A model generated the notes under the pieces. That model did not search any database. It saw only the letters and a list, made by a program, of their open reading frames with translations, and was not told the DNA's origin. A DNA stretch of 64,000 nucleotides. It comes from Coccinella septempunctata. Its lineage: Eukaryota; Arthropoda; Insecta; Coleoptera; Coccinellidae. A program made the position numbers and the translations under genes. Shown in pieces: positions 23,821-35,600 of this stretch (positions are counted from its first letter, which is position 1; each line of letters starts with the position of its first letter). The stretch lies in the NCBI RefSeq assembly GCF_907165205.1, contig NC_058189.1:59579815-59643814 (forward strand), written 5' to 3'.

Positions 23821-23892
23821 TGGAGATGCCGGGGATCGAACCCGGGGCCTTTCACATGCAAAGCGAACGCTCTACCACTGAGCTACATCCCC
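23821..23892 (-). tRNA. tRNA-Ala (anticodon UGC)
   Basis: A 72-nt cloverleaf on the minus strand. The acceptor stem GGGGATG pairs with CATCTCC (one G-U pair). The A box is GTAGCTCAGTGG..., and the B box GGTTCGATCCC forms the T arm. The anticodon loop has TGC at 23,858-23,860. No intron, and no CCA is encoded, as expected for a eukaryotic nuclear tRNA. A T5 terminator follows. Confidence 0.95.
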
Positions 23893-24935
23893 TTCGCGAA
23901 AGTTGGTGGAACAAACTCATTGATATCTTGAATTTTCGTTATTTTCTAAGATGCTCCCAACTCACACCTCTTTCAACTCATGCTGCTCTGATCCTAAAGT
24001 AGTCCTTGCGTGCTGCTGAAATAGACGCAAATGAGTTTTGGCGACAATTTTTATTGTTTTCAAAGGTACAATCGCCGACGTTTTCCAAAGTTTTGAAACA
24101 ATTCCTTGGGGTTCCAAAATGATTGTCACGGTTTTTCCTCACGTCCATCTGGAGCTCCAAATTAATAAAGTTTTGAAAGAGTCTTTCTTTCTCATCTTAT
24201 GGAGAGTAATATAAATTACGTGTTTTTTGTGGATTTGAAAGTGTGGAAATTAATAACGATTGAACGTTTGGATATATTGAGATTTCTACGTTTGTGATGT
24301 TGGATCACGTGTTTTTGTGGAAAATTTTTCAAGAGTGCCCCCTGTTGATTATTGACATCGTCAAGACGCATTCATTTTGAATCAGCATCAGACGAAATTA
24401 GAGCTGTGTCGATGGTCTTAGTTACCCAGTACATATAAAAGATAGTGAATGAATGAATGAATAAAACAGTTCCTTTCCTGAGCGCTTCAGGAGTGGCCAG
24501 AAGGCCTTCCGATAATCATCACAAAGTGCAATTTTTGATGAGAATAGGTATCGCAGTTTGAATTTCATTGAATTCATTCTCCTATATTCATTATCGCCTA
24601 TATTTACCAAGATGGTGATGGTGGGATGTTGTCGATGTTGAAGAGTAAGATAGTCTTTCTTGGAGAATACCAAAGATTATAATCTTTGGAGAGTACCTAC
24701 TCCTTCCAACACTCAAAGTCCCGTCAAAATCGGTTGGTCAATCCGTAGATTTTACCCTGGATAAAGAGAAAGACAGACCAATTTTTTTTTTAATGACTTG
24801 ATTAGGTTCAGATAATGTGCAAATAACCCAAAAACCTTAACAAAATTTGGATATTCAAAAGTTATATAGGTACTCTGAAATTTTATTTATTAGAAGATAT
24901 AGATGTAGATGATCTCAGACATCGTTATATTTATA
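23893..24935. other. Intergenic region
   Basis: No gene or repeat recognised. The pattern ATGAATGAATGAAT at about 24,446 is a short low-complexity run, and one CACGTG lies near 24,307. Confidence 0.5.
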
Positions 24936-25597
24936 CACGGTGAGCCTTTATGACTCGTACAAATATTTTAGCAGTAGATTCTTGAGGTCAAAAGAAACAC
25001 TCTTTTCCTATACCATTTTTTCCGATTCATCCCTGATAAAAAGATATAGCCATATTTTAAATTTTCATAATGAGGTCTGCCACCCCTGGAAAAACAAAAT
25101 TACCTTCAGAATAACAGAGTTGTATTCTGCCCAAGTAACCAATTTTTCAAATTTCACAGATACTTTTTAATTTTTGAAAATCAAACTATTCGAAAACGGC
25201 GCATTATACGAGAAAATATGAAGAATACTTTTATTTTACAAAACGTTCAAATATTCATCAGATAGCGTCCAACTTAGTTTCAAGAGTTGGGTTCTTCGAA
25301 TTTATTGTATTTTTATGGTACGTATTGGTAATAATGAGAAAACTGGAAGACGTGGGTGATATCTTGTGTTCGAAAAAGAGTCATCAAATAAATGAAAAAC
25401 TAAATTAGGAAATTCAGTTCATTCGATAAAACCGTTTGTGAGATTGAACTAAAAAATAACATTTTTTTATGTTTTTTCAACATCCTGTATCTTTTAAGCC
25501 GAGCCGATTTGGAAAAAATGGTAAAGGAAAAAAGTATTTCTTTTGATCTAAAGAATCTACTGTTAAAATATTCGTACGAGTTAAGGACTCGCCCTGT
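24936..25597. mobile_element. MITE family 'GAGTCTTTGACTCG', copy A
   Basis: Terminal inverted repeats of about 70 bp or more (CACGGTGAGCCTTTATGACT... and its complement ending GCCCTG). Both sides carry the CTCGTACAAATATTTTA and ATTCTTGAGGTCAAAAGAAA blocks. Five copies occur in the window: here, 28,291-30,079, 30,684-31,205, 40,947-41,417 and 62,180-62,862. Non-coding, mariner-type (TA target). Confidence 0.75.
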
Positions 25598-25680
25598 TTA
25601 TAGCATTGAGTACTGAGTACCCAGATTAGCTGATCACTTTTTCAACTTTTTTTTATTTAATGTTCATGTTACCATGGTAT

Positions 25681-26335
25681 AATATAATAAGACTTTATTT
25701 CCAACAAGTCAAACAACCCAATTACAGGAAAGTATACATAAAATATTGAGAGCAATGAAAAAAAAAAACTTATTCTAATAATTGGTTGACATTACCAATC
25801 CCCTCCATAAATGCAGCCACTATAGAGCGGGGAGAGTCATTATATAAATCACATTTGCCAGCTATGGAATTGAATAGGTTACACATAAAATTAATTGGTG
25901 ATCTGAGACTGGCGTTTGTTCTGCCCGCCCTACAGTAAAATACAGCATCACTCCTAGAGCCCAATCGTGGCACCAAAAAGGGAAGATGCTCAATCAAATC
26001 ACTACAATCTATTAGGTTATTCACAATCTTAAAAATAAACAATAGTGCTTTTACTTTGACCCTTTGTTCTATGGGCTCAGCTCCAAATCTACCAAGTAAC
26101 ATATCATTGCAACAACCTATATTTGGATAGACACCATCTTCTCTCCAAACTAGATACTTATAGAACTTTCTCTGTACTGATTCAATTCGTTTTTTATGAC
26201 AACTATATATGGGCCTCCAAATGATGCTACAATATTCTAATTTGCTACGAATAAAACTATTAAATAAAATTATCAACGTGGTATGGTAACATGAAGGCGG
26301 ACAAATAAAACAGTCCACCGAAATATACATAGGTA
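25681..26335 (-). pseudogene. 5'-truncated non-LTR retrotransposon (3' end of reverse transcriptase ORF)
   Basis: A 186-codon open frame (26,330-25,770, minus strand) matches the region after the reverse transcriptase catalytic core of jockey/CR1-like LINEs (FIRSKLEYCSIIWRP, then KKRIESVQRKFYKYL). The element is cut off at its 5' side near 26,335. Its 3' end falls in an AT-rich tail (TAATATAATAAGACTTTATT on the + strand at about 25,680). Truncation at the 5' end is the usual result of target-primed reverse transcription. The catalytic domain is absent, so it is inactive. Confidence 0.75.
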
Positions 26336-26339
26336 AGTA

Positions 26340-27229
26340 TGTATATGTTTTTCTGGATTTAGAAAGATGGATTTCATAGTTGGAAGGATCGTTGGAAGGT
26401 GAATGGGGTTACTGTGGTCTTGGTTGGGTTAACGCTGAGCCCCACTGACATTACAGTGACATAGCTCAATGGTGGCTGAAGCCTTCTGCATTGAATCGCA
26501 TAAGCTCTCAAATTATCCTCTTACTGTTAGATCTATATACCTCTCATAACCTGAACATTCATAACTAATCTTCTTAAGCTTTTTGGTCATCTCAACCACT
26601 ACTATAGGCTCCACTGAAGGGGAGATGGGAGATATTACTCCCCTTTGAGGGGAATGGCTTTAACAAAGGTGGTTTGGTAACCCACCTGTGTCTCAGCTTA
26701 TTCATCTCGTCGTTAACATCTCTTACATGCATTTGACAATGATTTTGTTCACTCCTCGCCTTGTCAGCGCCTTTTTACCGACAAGTGTGTTGTGTTATCA
26801 AATGGCCCAGATATGTCCAGGAAGGCACATATCACGGTTTCTTTGATATATTAGGTGTAGGTAGGTACTATGGATGACTTCGGTCAGCTGATAGTTGATA
26901 CAGACCAGTCTCTGTTGATCAAACCGCATGCTGGTAGTTATTATTCGGTGAAAATCAGAACAGTGTACATCGTCAGCAACCTGCAGGCAGACAGAGTCAT
27001 CCCTAGGATGTAAGCTTATTGAGGAGAACAGCATCCTACATCTGATCGAAGAACATATCTAGGCAATTTTTAGCCTAAAAGAACTAGAAGTTTTGTTTTA
27101 AAGCGGACGTTTATATTTATTGGTAGTTGGAAGATGAGGGGATCTAACGGGTCAAACTGTTTACCAATTCTGATTGGTGAAATTTGCGATATATTCGCCG
27201 AAAATTTCCAGCGTTTCAAAATAGACGCA
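26340..27229. other. Unassigned intergenic region
   Basis: No protein or RNA recognised. The stretch 26,400-26,780 is less AT-rich than its surroundings and may be part of a retrotransposon or an old exon, but no frame supports this. Confidence 0.4.
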
Positions 27230-27960
27230 ATAGGCGAAAATAAGATTAACAGCCGACAGCCGACCGAGAACCGCCCGCCCTATTCAAGAAACTCATACTC
27301 TTGATGCGGGGCGAATTGAGTGAGCAGCGCTAGTATAGGGGATGTTGCGTTGCCTGGGTAGAGACCACAAAACAATGCCAATTATTGACTAGTTACATCT
27401 TTATTACAGCATCGATTGAAAACAAAGAAAACGTTAACCTGACGCTTGCGCCGCAGCATCGCCAATTCGTGGTGTGCAGGATATTCTCACTTATTGAAAT
27501 GGACTCAATAGACGACGAATCCTTGAAAGTAATTAGCTCTTTGACGGAAAGACGCCATCGACGCCATACGGTGCAACAGGTCGACTCGCGTCCACACAAA
27601 ACAGGCGGCGGTATTGTTGCGTAGCGGGCTTGTTTTTCCATAGAAATGGCTTCGGATTTTTCCCTACATTTCGCGAAATCCTCTTTTTTCCGATCCGATG
27701 AGAAACCGCATCCTCCGAAAATTGGCCGGCAGTATGTGCAGTGAAGCCTCGTTTTTCGGTAAATTGAGACAATTCGCCGCTTTGAGTGGGTATCGATGAA
27801 TCCAGTTTGAATTATGCCGATCGACCAATCGACCAATGACGAATGGCGACATGCAGTAGGAGAGAGGTAAAACAAAATCGGACGTAGGAATTTTCCATTG
27901 CGAAAAAACCGAATATTGCATTACGATTTGTCCAGCCATAGAAATACCATCTATATTAAA
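27230..27960 (+). promoter_or_regulatory. GC-richer island, candidate promoter or 5' UTR exon
   Basis: Clearly richer in G+C and CpG than its surroundings (CAGCCGACAGCCGACCGAG, CCGCCCGCCC and similar). Long open frames on both strands reflect base composition; none resembles a known protein. The first coding Clock exon (32,682) is preceded by a splice acceptor (AATTTCCAG at about 32,665-32,673), so Clock has at least one upstream non-coding exon, and this island is the best candidate nearby. That link is inference. Confidence 0.35.
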
Positions 27961-28683
27961 TGTTAATCAGCGGAAATGGATGGTTACTCTGATTCACGTT
28001 CGGCTTTTCCAATTTACTCAAGATATTTCCTGCACTGTCCATTCTTTGATTATCCTGAAATCCTAAAAATTACATAATGACGCTGTTGGTGACCGTGAAT
28101 TTCTGGATTCACGGTTTACAGTAATGAAAGCGAAACGAGAGTGGAGTACTAACCCCAACAAAGTTTTCATTAAGTATTTTTTAACAAACACTTTTAATAT
28201 AATGCTCTAAATGGGATTAATAAAATATATAAGATGCTACAGAATATCGACAAGTCAACAATTCATAAACGAAGATTTTTAATGAATATACAGGGTGAGT
28301 CTTTGACTCGTACAAATATTTTAACAGTACATTCTTGAGGTTTAAAAGAAACACTTTTTTATTTTAGCTTTCTTTCCGAATAAGATCGGTTCAAAAGATA
28401 CAGAGTGTTGAAAACTACACAAACGGTTTTATCGATGAAATGACTTTGGGAAAATATTTTCTCCATTATTTGATTAATCTTTTTCGAACACAAGATATCG
28501 CCCACGTCTTCCAGTTTTCTCATTATGACCGTTACGTACCACAAAAATACCAAAAATTCAAAGAACCCAACTCTGGAATCTTAGTTGGACGCTATCTGAT
28601 GAATATTTGAACGTTTCGTAAAATGAAAGCATTTTTACGAAGGCGTAGAAGGGCCACATAATATTTTAAAAATATTTTTCCTT

Positions 28684-28860
28684 AAATTCCGACTTTGAAG
28701 TCGGAATTTAGTTAAATTCCGAGTTCAAAGTCGGAATTTAACAACATTCCGAGTTCAAAGTCGGAATTTAACTAAATTCCGAGTTCAAAGTCGGAATTTA
28801 ACTAAATTCCGAGTTCAAAGTCGGAATTTAGTAAATTCCGACTTTGAAGTCGGAATTTTA
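28684..28860. repeat. Palindromic minisatellite array, left
   Basis: About six units of 29-30 bp. Each contains the dyad TTCCGACTTTGAAGTCGGAA or its variant TTCCGAGTTCAAAGTCGGAA, so every unit is itself a small hairpin. Confidence 0.9.
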
Positions 28861-28891
28861 TTTACTTCGAAACCGATATAGGCTAGATGCA

Positions 28892-29553
28892 CAGGGTGTT
28901 GTTCTATACCTTCTATATTTCTCCATATATACAGAGGGGGGGGGGCTGGGAGCTCAATGTTATTGTAAGGTTACTATTTCAGTACTGGGGTGGGGGGAGA
29001 TTGTGCCCAACCTTACCTCTACCTGTTTACGACCATAATTTCATAATTATTCAAAAACATGTACCTAATGACAATTTTCTATAATAAAATTCATCAAGAT
29101 CAATATTTATTAAAGACCAACGTGTTTATTTTGTGAAACCTGAATCCTCCCATGAATATCTCAGCATAGTAAATGAACCAATTCATAGAGCAGCCTATAT
29201 TTAAGAAACATCAAAGCACACCAGGTGTACCTCGGGGTGTACTGATTTCTCGTCCATTGAGATAGCCTCACGAGTACATATGAGAAGGAAATTTTTTCAT
29301 AAAATATCCGTAATATACCTAAAAAACAGTTATGTCTGAAAAAATATTCATGTCATGTCATTTCATGTCTGTAAAAGGTTGTCATATCATTGTTATGACC
29401 TCTCATATAAGAAAACAAATAATAATGTGCACCCTGTGTATATAATTATTCATATCATAAATGTGGAAATACCTAGTATTATATGAATTTGAATATTTGT
29501 AGAAAAGCAAACTGTAATTCAGGAACAAATTTACGTCGTCGTAGAACACCCTG
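28892..29553. mobile_element. Innermost CAGGGTGTT-ended segment
   Basis: Starts CAGGGTGTTGTTCTA at 28,892 and ends TAGAACACCCTG at 29,553, followed by TATA. The left flank is CA rather than TA, so the target duplication is imperfect. It contains a G-run (about 28,926-28,935) and no gene. Likely a third, older mariner-type MITE inside the nested element. Confidence 0.45.
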
Positions 29554-29573
29554 TATAAGTTCGGAACTGAATA

Positions 29574-29719
29574 AAATTCCGAGTTTGAAGTCGGAATTTA
29601 GTAAATTCCGACTTTGAACTCGGAATTTAGTAAATTCCGACTTTGAAGTCGGAATTTAACAAAATTCCGACTTTGAACTCGGAATTTAGTTAAATTCCGA
29701 CTTCAAAGTCGGAATTTAA
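29574..29719. repeat. Palindromic minisatellite array, right
   Basis: About five units of the same 29-30-bp palindromic repeat as at 28,684-28,860, in mirrored arrangement; it leads directly into the right terminal repeat of the nested element. Confidence 0.9.
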
Positions 29720-30289
29720 GGAAAAATATTTTTAAAATATTATGTGGCCCTTCTACGCCTTCGTACATTTTCATATTTCCTCGTGTGATGCGCCGTTTTC
29801 GAGTAATTTGTTGTTCTAAAATCAAAAAGCATTTGTAAAATTTGGTACTTTGGCTGAATACAACTCTGTTTAAAAAATCCACAGATGTGTAGTGTCACAG
29901 ATTCAGCTGGTTATTCTGAAGGTATTTTTTTTTCCAGGGGTGGCGCAGCTCATTATGAAAACTTAAAATGGCTATATCTTTTTATCAGGGCCGAATCGGC
30001 AAAATGTTATAGGAAAAAAGTGTTTTTGACCTCAAGAATCTACTGTTAAAATATTTTTACGAGTTGAAGACTCACCCTGTATAATGCTCCACAAAATTAA
30101 AGTTCAGAAATTCCGATTTCAAAAATTTCCATTTTTACACCAATTATGAGAAATTTGAATGTTTACAAACTCACCCATTCGTTTAACCATTCCTTTATAA
30201 TTTTCACAGTTTCAGGTGAAAATTTATTTTCAGTATTAGTTGTACAAAATCAGTTCACGCAAAAATTGGTAAATAAAGTCAATTCCTCT

Positions 30290-30520
30290 CTAGGGTTGGG
30301 GTAAAAGGTAAAAGTCTTCTGAGTGTATGTGGAGGTGGTTGATGAGAATCCAAAGCTCTTTATAGCGGATCCCAAGCGTGTTCAATGGGATTGAGGTCTG
30401 GCAACTGAGGGGGCAGGGCCAAATGCGGAATACCATGAATTTTCAGAGCTAGATCGACAATTCTAGCACCATAAGTGGCGCCAAATATGGCCAAGCCCAC
30501 CCAATGTTATCACATTATTG
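30290..30520 (-). pseudogene. Tc1-type transposase remnant
   Basis: The minus strand reads LPDLNPIEHAWDPL (about 30,412-30,371), the last catalytic block of Tc1-family transposases (SPDLNPIExxW), preceded by HGIPHLALPPQ. A stop replaces a codon just after the motif. No terminal repeats could be paired to it. It lies between copies B and C of the MITE family. Confidence 0.65.
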
Positions 30521-30683
30521 ACGACACAATTTACACAATTGACGACATTCAAATGAAATATTGTTCGGATAATTTGATCGTTTCCAATCAGAGTTTCAAA
30601 ACAGATGCACGACCATAATATTTTGTAATGTATCTCGATCCATATTACTTACTTAAAAACTTTAAGAGGTATAGCATTGTATA

Positions 30684-31205
30684 CAGGGTAAGTCTTTGAC
30701 ACGTACAAATATTTTAGAAGCATATTCTTGAGGTCAAAAGAAATACGTTTTTCCAATACCATTTTTTTCCGATTCGGACCTTATAAAAAGATACAGCCAT
30801 ATTAAGTCTTCATAATGAGCGGTGCTACCCCTGGAAGAACAAAATTACCCTCAGAATAACTAGTTAAATATGTGAGAGGTCATATCCGTGGATCTTTCAA
30901 ACAGAGTTGTATTTTTAATTTTTGAACATCAAATTACTCGAAAACAGCGCATGATACTAGAAAAGATGAAGAATACTTTTACATATTTCCCAAAACGTTC
31001 AAATATTCATTAGATAGCGTCCAACTTACTTTCAATTTGAATTTTTGCTATTTTTATGGTACGTATCTAATGGTTATAATGAGAAAACTGGAAAACGTGG
31101 GTAATATCTTGTGTTTGAAAAAAAATAATCAAATAAATGAAAAACTATATTCCGAAATTCATTTCATTCTATGAAACCGTTTGTACAAGTCAAAGACTCA
31201 CCCTG
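30684..31205. mobile_element. MITE family 'GAGTCTTTGACTCG', copy C
   Basis: TA flanks at 30,682-30,683 and 31,206-31,207. The left end reads CAGGGTAAGTCTTTGACACG and the right end GTCAAAGACTCACCCTG. 522 bp, non-coding. Confidence 0.8.
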
Positions 31206-32681
31206 TATACCTCATATCATAACCAAACCAGTGTACCTACTTCAAAACAAAAATTAGGTGGGTTTGAAGACGCAGGGGCATTGTATAGTAAAGAATACTA
31301 CTTTTCTTTATTGTATGGTTGAGGTGTCGAGAATAAATTGTTCAATAAGTTATAAAGGGTGGCTGCTTCATCGTATGAGGGCATTATCGTATTATAGTTG
31401 ACACCAAATGAAAACCAAATATACCTACCTACATAGAATTATTATTTGAAAAACATTTTTCATAGTTTTCTTTACGTTACGTCAGAATTCATCGTTGAAT
31501 TTTTCAATCTAAAAAACTCTTTCAGCTTAAACGTTGGTAGCTACTTGTAGCTACAACTTTGAATCTAAAAATGGATATTTTTGAAAAAAACTTTTGTTCA
31601 TCAAAAATAGCAAAATTATTGTACCTGACATGTATCAAACAGCGATTAACTGCAAAGTTTCCATTTTTCCAAAAATAGAGCTTAGTTACTATCGATATTC
31701 CGACAGTTTCAAATTTTTGTTTATCTTAGTTCTACGAGTAATTTTCATTGGGGTTTAATTATCGAACAAAAAACTAATGGTTTTCAGATTTTAAGCCGCC
31801 TACTTTTCGTTTTTCCATCCAAATGTCATGTAAAGATAATATTGTTTCTTTATCACATTGGTTTTGTTTCTTGAAATTTTAATTGGAAGTGAAAGTGGGA
31901 CAAGCATTAAAATAAATTATTATCATTTTCCCTTTTCTATGCGAAGGATCCGAACTATTCTATCTATTGACTCTTTCTCCAAAAAAAAAAACAATTTTCG
32001 GAAGGTTTAGATTCAAAAAAGACAGGTTGTCTGATATCTCGAGAAGTTTTTTACGTATACATATAATTTCATATGCAAATTTGTTTGATGCTATCTGAAC
32101 GTATAATGATGCATGCATATTCGAAAAATATCCGAATAATTTTGAGGATTTGCTGTACTCCATGTCCAAATTCTTTTCCAAGAAACATATTTCATAGTTT
32201 CATTTAGTCAAGGGAGCTTCGTAATTTTCATACTTTCCAAAATATTCCACTCTATTTTTCAATCTCCTCGAACACTTTAGAGGAAGTCCCAAGTTTTATT
32301 TTTATATTTCTGTCGGTCCAGTTTAATTTCATGTGGAAAGATAGAAACGCGATAAAAAAATTCAAAGAGTTTTTCCAAACGTATAAAAGACAAAAATCGA
32401 AGTTGTTGCGTCAGATTTTCGTTTTACTCTTTTCAGGAGGCCTTTGGCATCACTTTCACTTCCAATACATATCTCAGTGCCTATGTCAGATCCAGTTTCT
32501 CCTTTTCAAAAACTTTATATTGTTTATATTGTCAATTATTTTCTTCATTATAAAAAAAATTATTTTTTTTATGATAAATAGAATTAGGTATAACTTTAAT
32601 AATGATGATTATTGTTGTTTGCACGATTGAAGCATTGGATAAATTGAAAATAATTTGTTGTGATCAATTTCCAGTGATATC
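31206..32681 (+). other. Clock 5' flank / 5' intron
   Basis: AT-rich. It ends with a polypyrimidine-poor acceptor (ATTTCCAG) eight nucleotides before the Clock start codon. No recognised transposon ends. No E-box was found close to the start codon. Confidence 0.5.
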
Positions 32682-35600
32682 ATGGATGACGGATCTGACG
32701 ATAAAGACTCCAAAAGGTACAGATCTTTTTGAGCAACATTTTAAACGATTTACAAATGCAACGTTTTTTTCCATAGAAAATCTAGAAATTTGAGCGAGAA
32801 AAAAAGACGTGATCAATTCAATACCTTGGTGAACGAACTAAACACTATGGTGTCCCCTGGTAGAAAAATGGACAAATCTACTGTCCTCAAAACAGCCATA
32901 GCTCTGTTGAAAAAGCACAATGGTAAGTTGGCAATTACACAAGAAAGGTAGTGTAGGCCATTTTAAAATAATAAGTGACTTATTCGAGTATTTTCTACGA
33001 AATATTAAATACCAAAGATATGAATTTTGTGCAAAAAGTAGTAAAGTACCAGAACGTTGTGATACAAGTTTGCGAATAATAGAAATCATTGTCATTGTCA
33101 TTATTCTTTGAAAGAGAGTCTAATATCTATTTGTTGTTCCAGATATGACTATGAAATCTAAAGTGACTGAAATCGAAGAAAATTGGAAGCCGGCATTCTT
33201 AACGAATGAAGAATTCATTTACCTTCAGTTGGAAGCCATAGATGGTTTCATAATTATGTTTTCAACGTCAGGGCAAATTTTTTATATTTCCGAGAGTGTT
33301 ATCTCTCTTTTAGGATATTTACCTGTGAGTACCTTTTTCTAAAATGATGAATATCGAACGGTTATCCCTTCATATTATCCAAATAATAAAAGGTCCGTTT
33401 TGTCTAAGAAGGAAATGAATTTTGGATATAAATATAAACAAATTTCCTTGTTTCTCCAATAATTGGGGAGCCGACGATGCTAAATCGGGATTTACTTGAG
33501 CGTCGTGAAGACCTAGTGGATTTTGAAGACTAGATGATAGAAAGAAAACAAGGTACTATGATGTATGCACTTTCAGAGGTGGGGAAAGCGTCTGCAGGTT
33601 CTCAAAGATCTAAAAAAGAATCGAGCGTGTCAGATTAAGACACTGTATATGCCCTACGTGTCTCTGATAATAAATTCAATTTAATCTGACAGTTTGCGTG
33701 GCGGGGCTGGCCGTACGGAAGAGTTGAAAATGGTAAAAAAATTTTTTTCGTGCGTGTCAGATTTTTGGAGGTCACAGCGGTCCTTTGAAAATGCAAAAAA
33801 AAAATCGTTACTTGTACATACTCGAACATGTCAGATTTTCATACAGATGGTTAATCTCGGTGTTGCAGACATGTTCACCCATTAATCTGACATTAATCAG
33901 GGGGGGGTTTCTTAATCTGACAGTTTGAAGATAATAAAAAGGAATTTTTTTGAAATATCTCCCTTCCTGTAGCTCTAATCGTTTCTGTATTCATAATGAA
34001 AGTTGTAGATAGTAAAATTCTATACAACTCTCGTCTGAAGCAGTTTTACATACTCTCAACTGTTTTCGAATTAAATGGCGATAAGGGCGAAGAGCTTAGC
34101 CACACATGCGGAAGGCCAAGGTCAATGTAGAAACCCAGTCTAATGTACATTCATCGCCATATATCTCACAAACGTTTAAAAGTATAAAAAATTGCTTCAG
34201 ACAAAATTAGTAGAAAATGTAATGCTCTACAACTTTTATAATAAATACGAAAACAATTTGCAGCTCAGGAGAGGAGATAATTCACAAAAAAACGATTTTT
34301 GTGATCTTTATGGCCAATTTTTAATGTTGCGGTTTGCTGAAACTGTCAGAATATATTTTTTTCGTTATTCTTGAGTCATTAGCTTCAAAATAAGAAAAAA
34401 CTCCGCTGTGCTCGAGAATGTACACGTGACTTTTTTTTGCAAGTTTGACACCCTCCCACACATTTTTGTCACGCTTAAATTGTCAGATTAAGAGAATATA
34501 GATATACTTTTCAACATGTCATTAAACACATAATATCTTAATCTGTCACGTTCGAGTATGTACAATGATGTTTTTTTTTCACTATTCTGACAGGCTGTCC
34601 TAGACAATGGGCAAGTTTCCTAAAACTCCAAAACCGAATTTGAGATTATTTATGGAAAGCCTTTTCTACTAGTTATCCAACACGTAAAAGATTCGCTTCA
34701 AAATTCAGACATTTCAGAAATACACCCTTCGAAACTTCGACTATGTGAAAGCTTGTGACGTAAAATGCCTTTATTGAAGTATAGTAATTTTTGTTAATTC
34801 GACAACACTGGAACCGATCAAGAAGATATCCACAGATTACAAAAAATTATTTCTGTAATCTGTGTCTTTACCTTCTTAAAACCGATGACATTTTGTGTGT
34901 TTTTCTTGTCAAATGTGATCATCAAACTTGATATTTATTTTAGCCATATTTTCGCGATTAAGACGCGTGAAGCGTCTAGCGGTGCTATTCGAGCGAATAA
35001 ATCATGACGTCAGTCTTTAAGACGCTTTAAGCGGAACCTGGCGGTCTGTGGAGAGCGCCTGTGTCATAGAGTCATCTTGTCTCTGGCCTGTGTCGTCTTA
35101 AGCGGAAAATGGTAATATAAAGAAGAAGGGAGAATATGTTGTTTATTTCGAATTTGATTTGAATTCCTACTAGGGAAGAGTGCTTTTATTGCCAATAATG
35201 CAGTTTCTGCATTATCATTTAGAATGAATAAATATTTTTCAAATAATAGCCAAAGAACAGAAATTGAAAAATTCACAATTCGATTCTCTGTCTAATGACA
35301 ACGACAGATGACTCAACCGTCAGCGATATTCTATTTTTGCGACAACAAAATTAATGACGTCACGCTTAAAGACGCTTTAAGACATCGATTAAGACGCTAA
35401 ATCGCCAAAATATGGCTTACGTCTATGGTGATCAGAAAACTTTCATGACCATTACTGACACAAATAGGCGTTGCCGGATTGTAAAAATGACATAGAATGT
35501 TCACAAGAGCACTTCTGAAATCAGAATTTTCGTAATCGAATACAGACAAAATGCAATATGTTAAAATTCGAAAAAAATATATTCCGAGATATTTGAGTTA

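Larger units (their letters stand above)
28636..29765. mobile_element. Nested fold-back element with 6-bp target duplication and palindromic minisatellites
   Basis: Flanked by the direct repeat CATTTT (28,630-28,635 and 29,766-29,771), which is expected as a single site in the host element. Terminal inverted repeats begin TACGAAGGCGTAGAAGGGCC and continue through AATATTTTTCCTT into arrays of a palindromic unit. The left array has about six units and the right about five, in inverse order. The unique middle (about 28,861-29,560) contains a further CAGGGTGTT-ended segment. No transposase seen. Confidence 0.75.
28291..30079. mobile_element. MITE family 'GAGTCTTTGACTCG', copy B, carrying nested insertions
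   Basis: TA-flanked (28,289-28,290 and 30,080-30,081), starting CAGGGTGAGTCTTTGACTCG and ending with the complement. At 1789 bp it is about three times longer than its relatives because another fold-back element (28,636-29,765) is inserted in it. Removing that insert brings it to the size of copy A. Confidence 0.85.

Noticed and set aside
23793..24002. Small protein frame across the tRNA
   Set aside because: It overlaps a complete tRNA-Ala on the other strand.
27393..27875. 160-codon open frame on the minus strand, with others on both strands
   Set aside because: It lies in the GC-richer island where long frames occur by composition; the protein has no recognisable domain and no splice context supports it.
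28684..28860. CRISPR-like array of short palindromic repeats
   Set aside because: Units are contiguous with no variable spacers, in eukaryotic DNA inside a transposon; it is a minisatellite.
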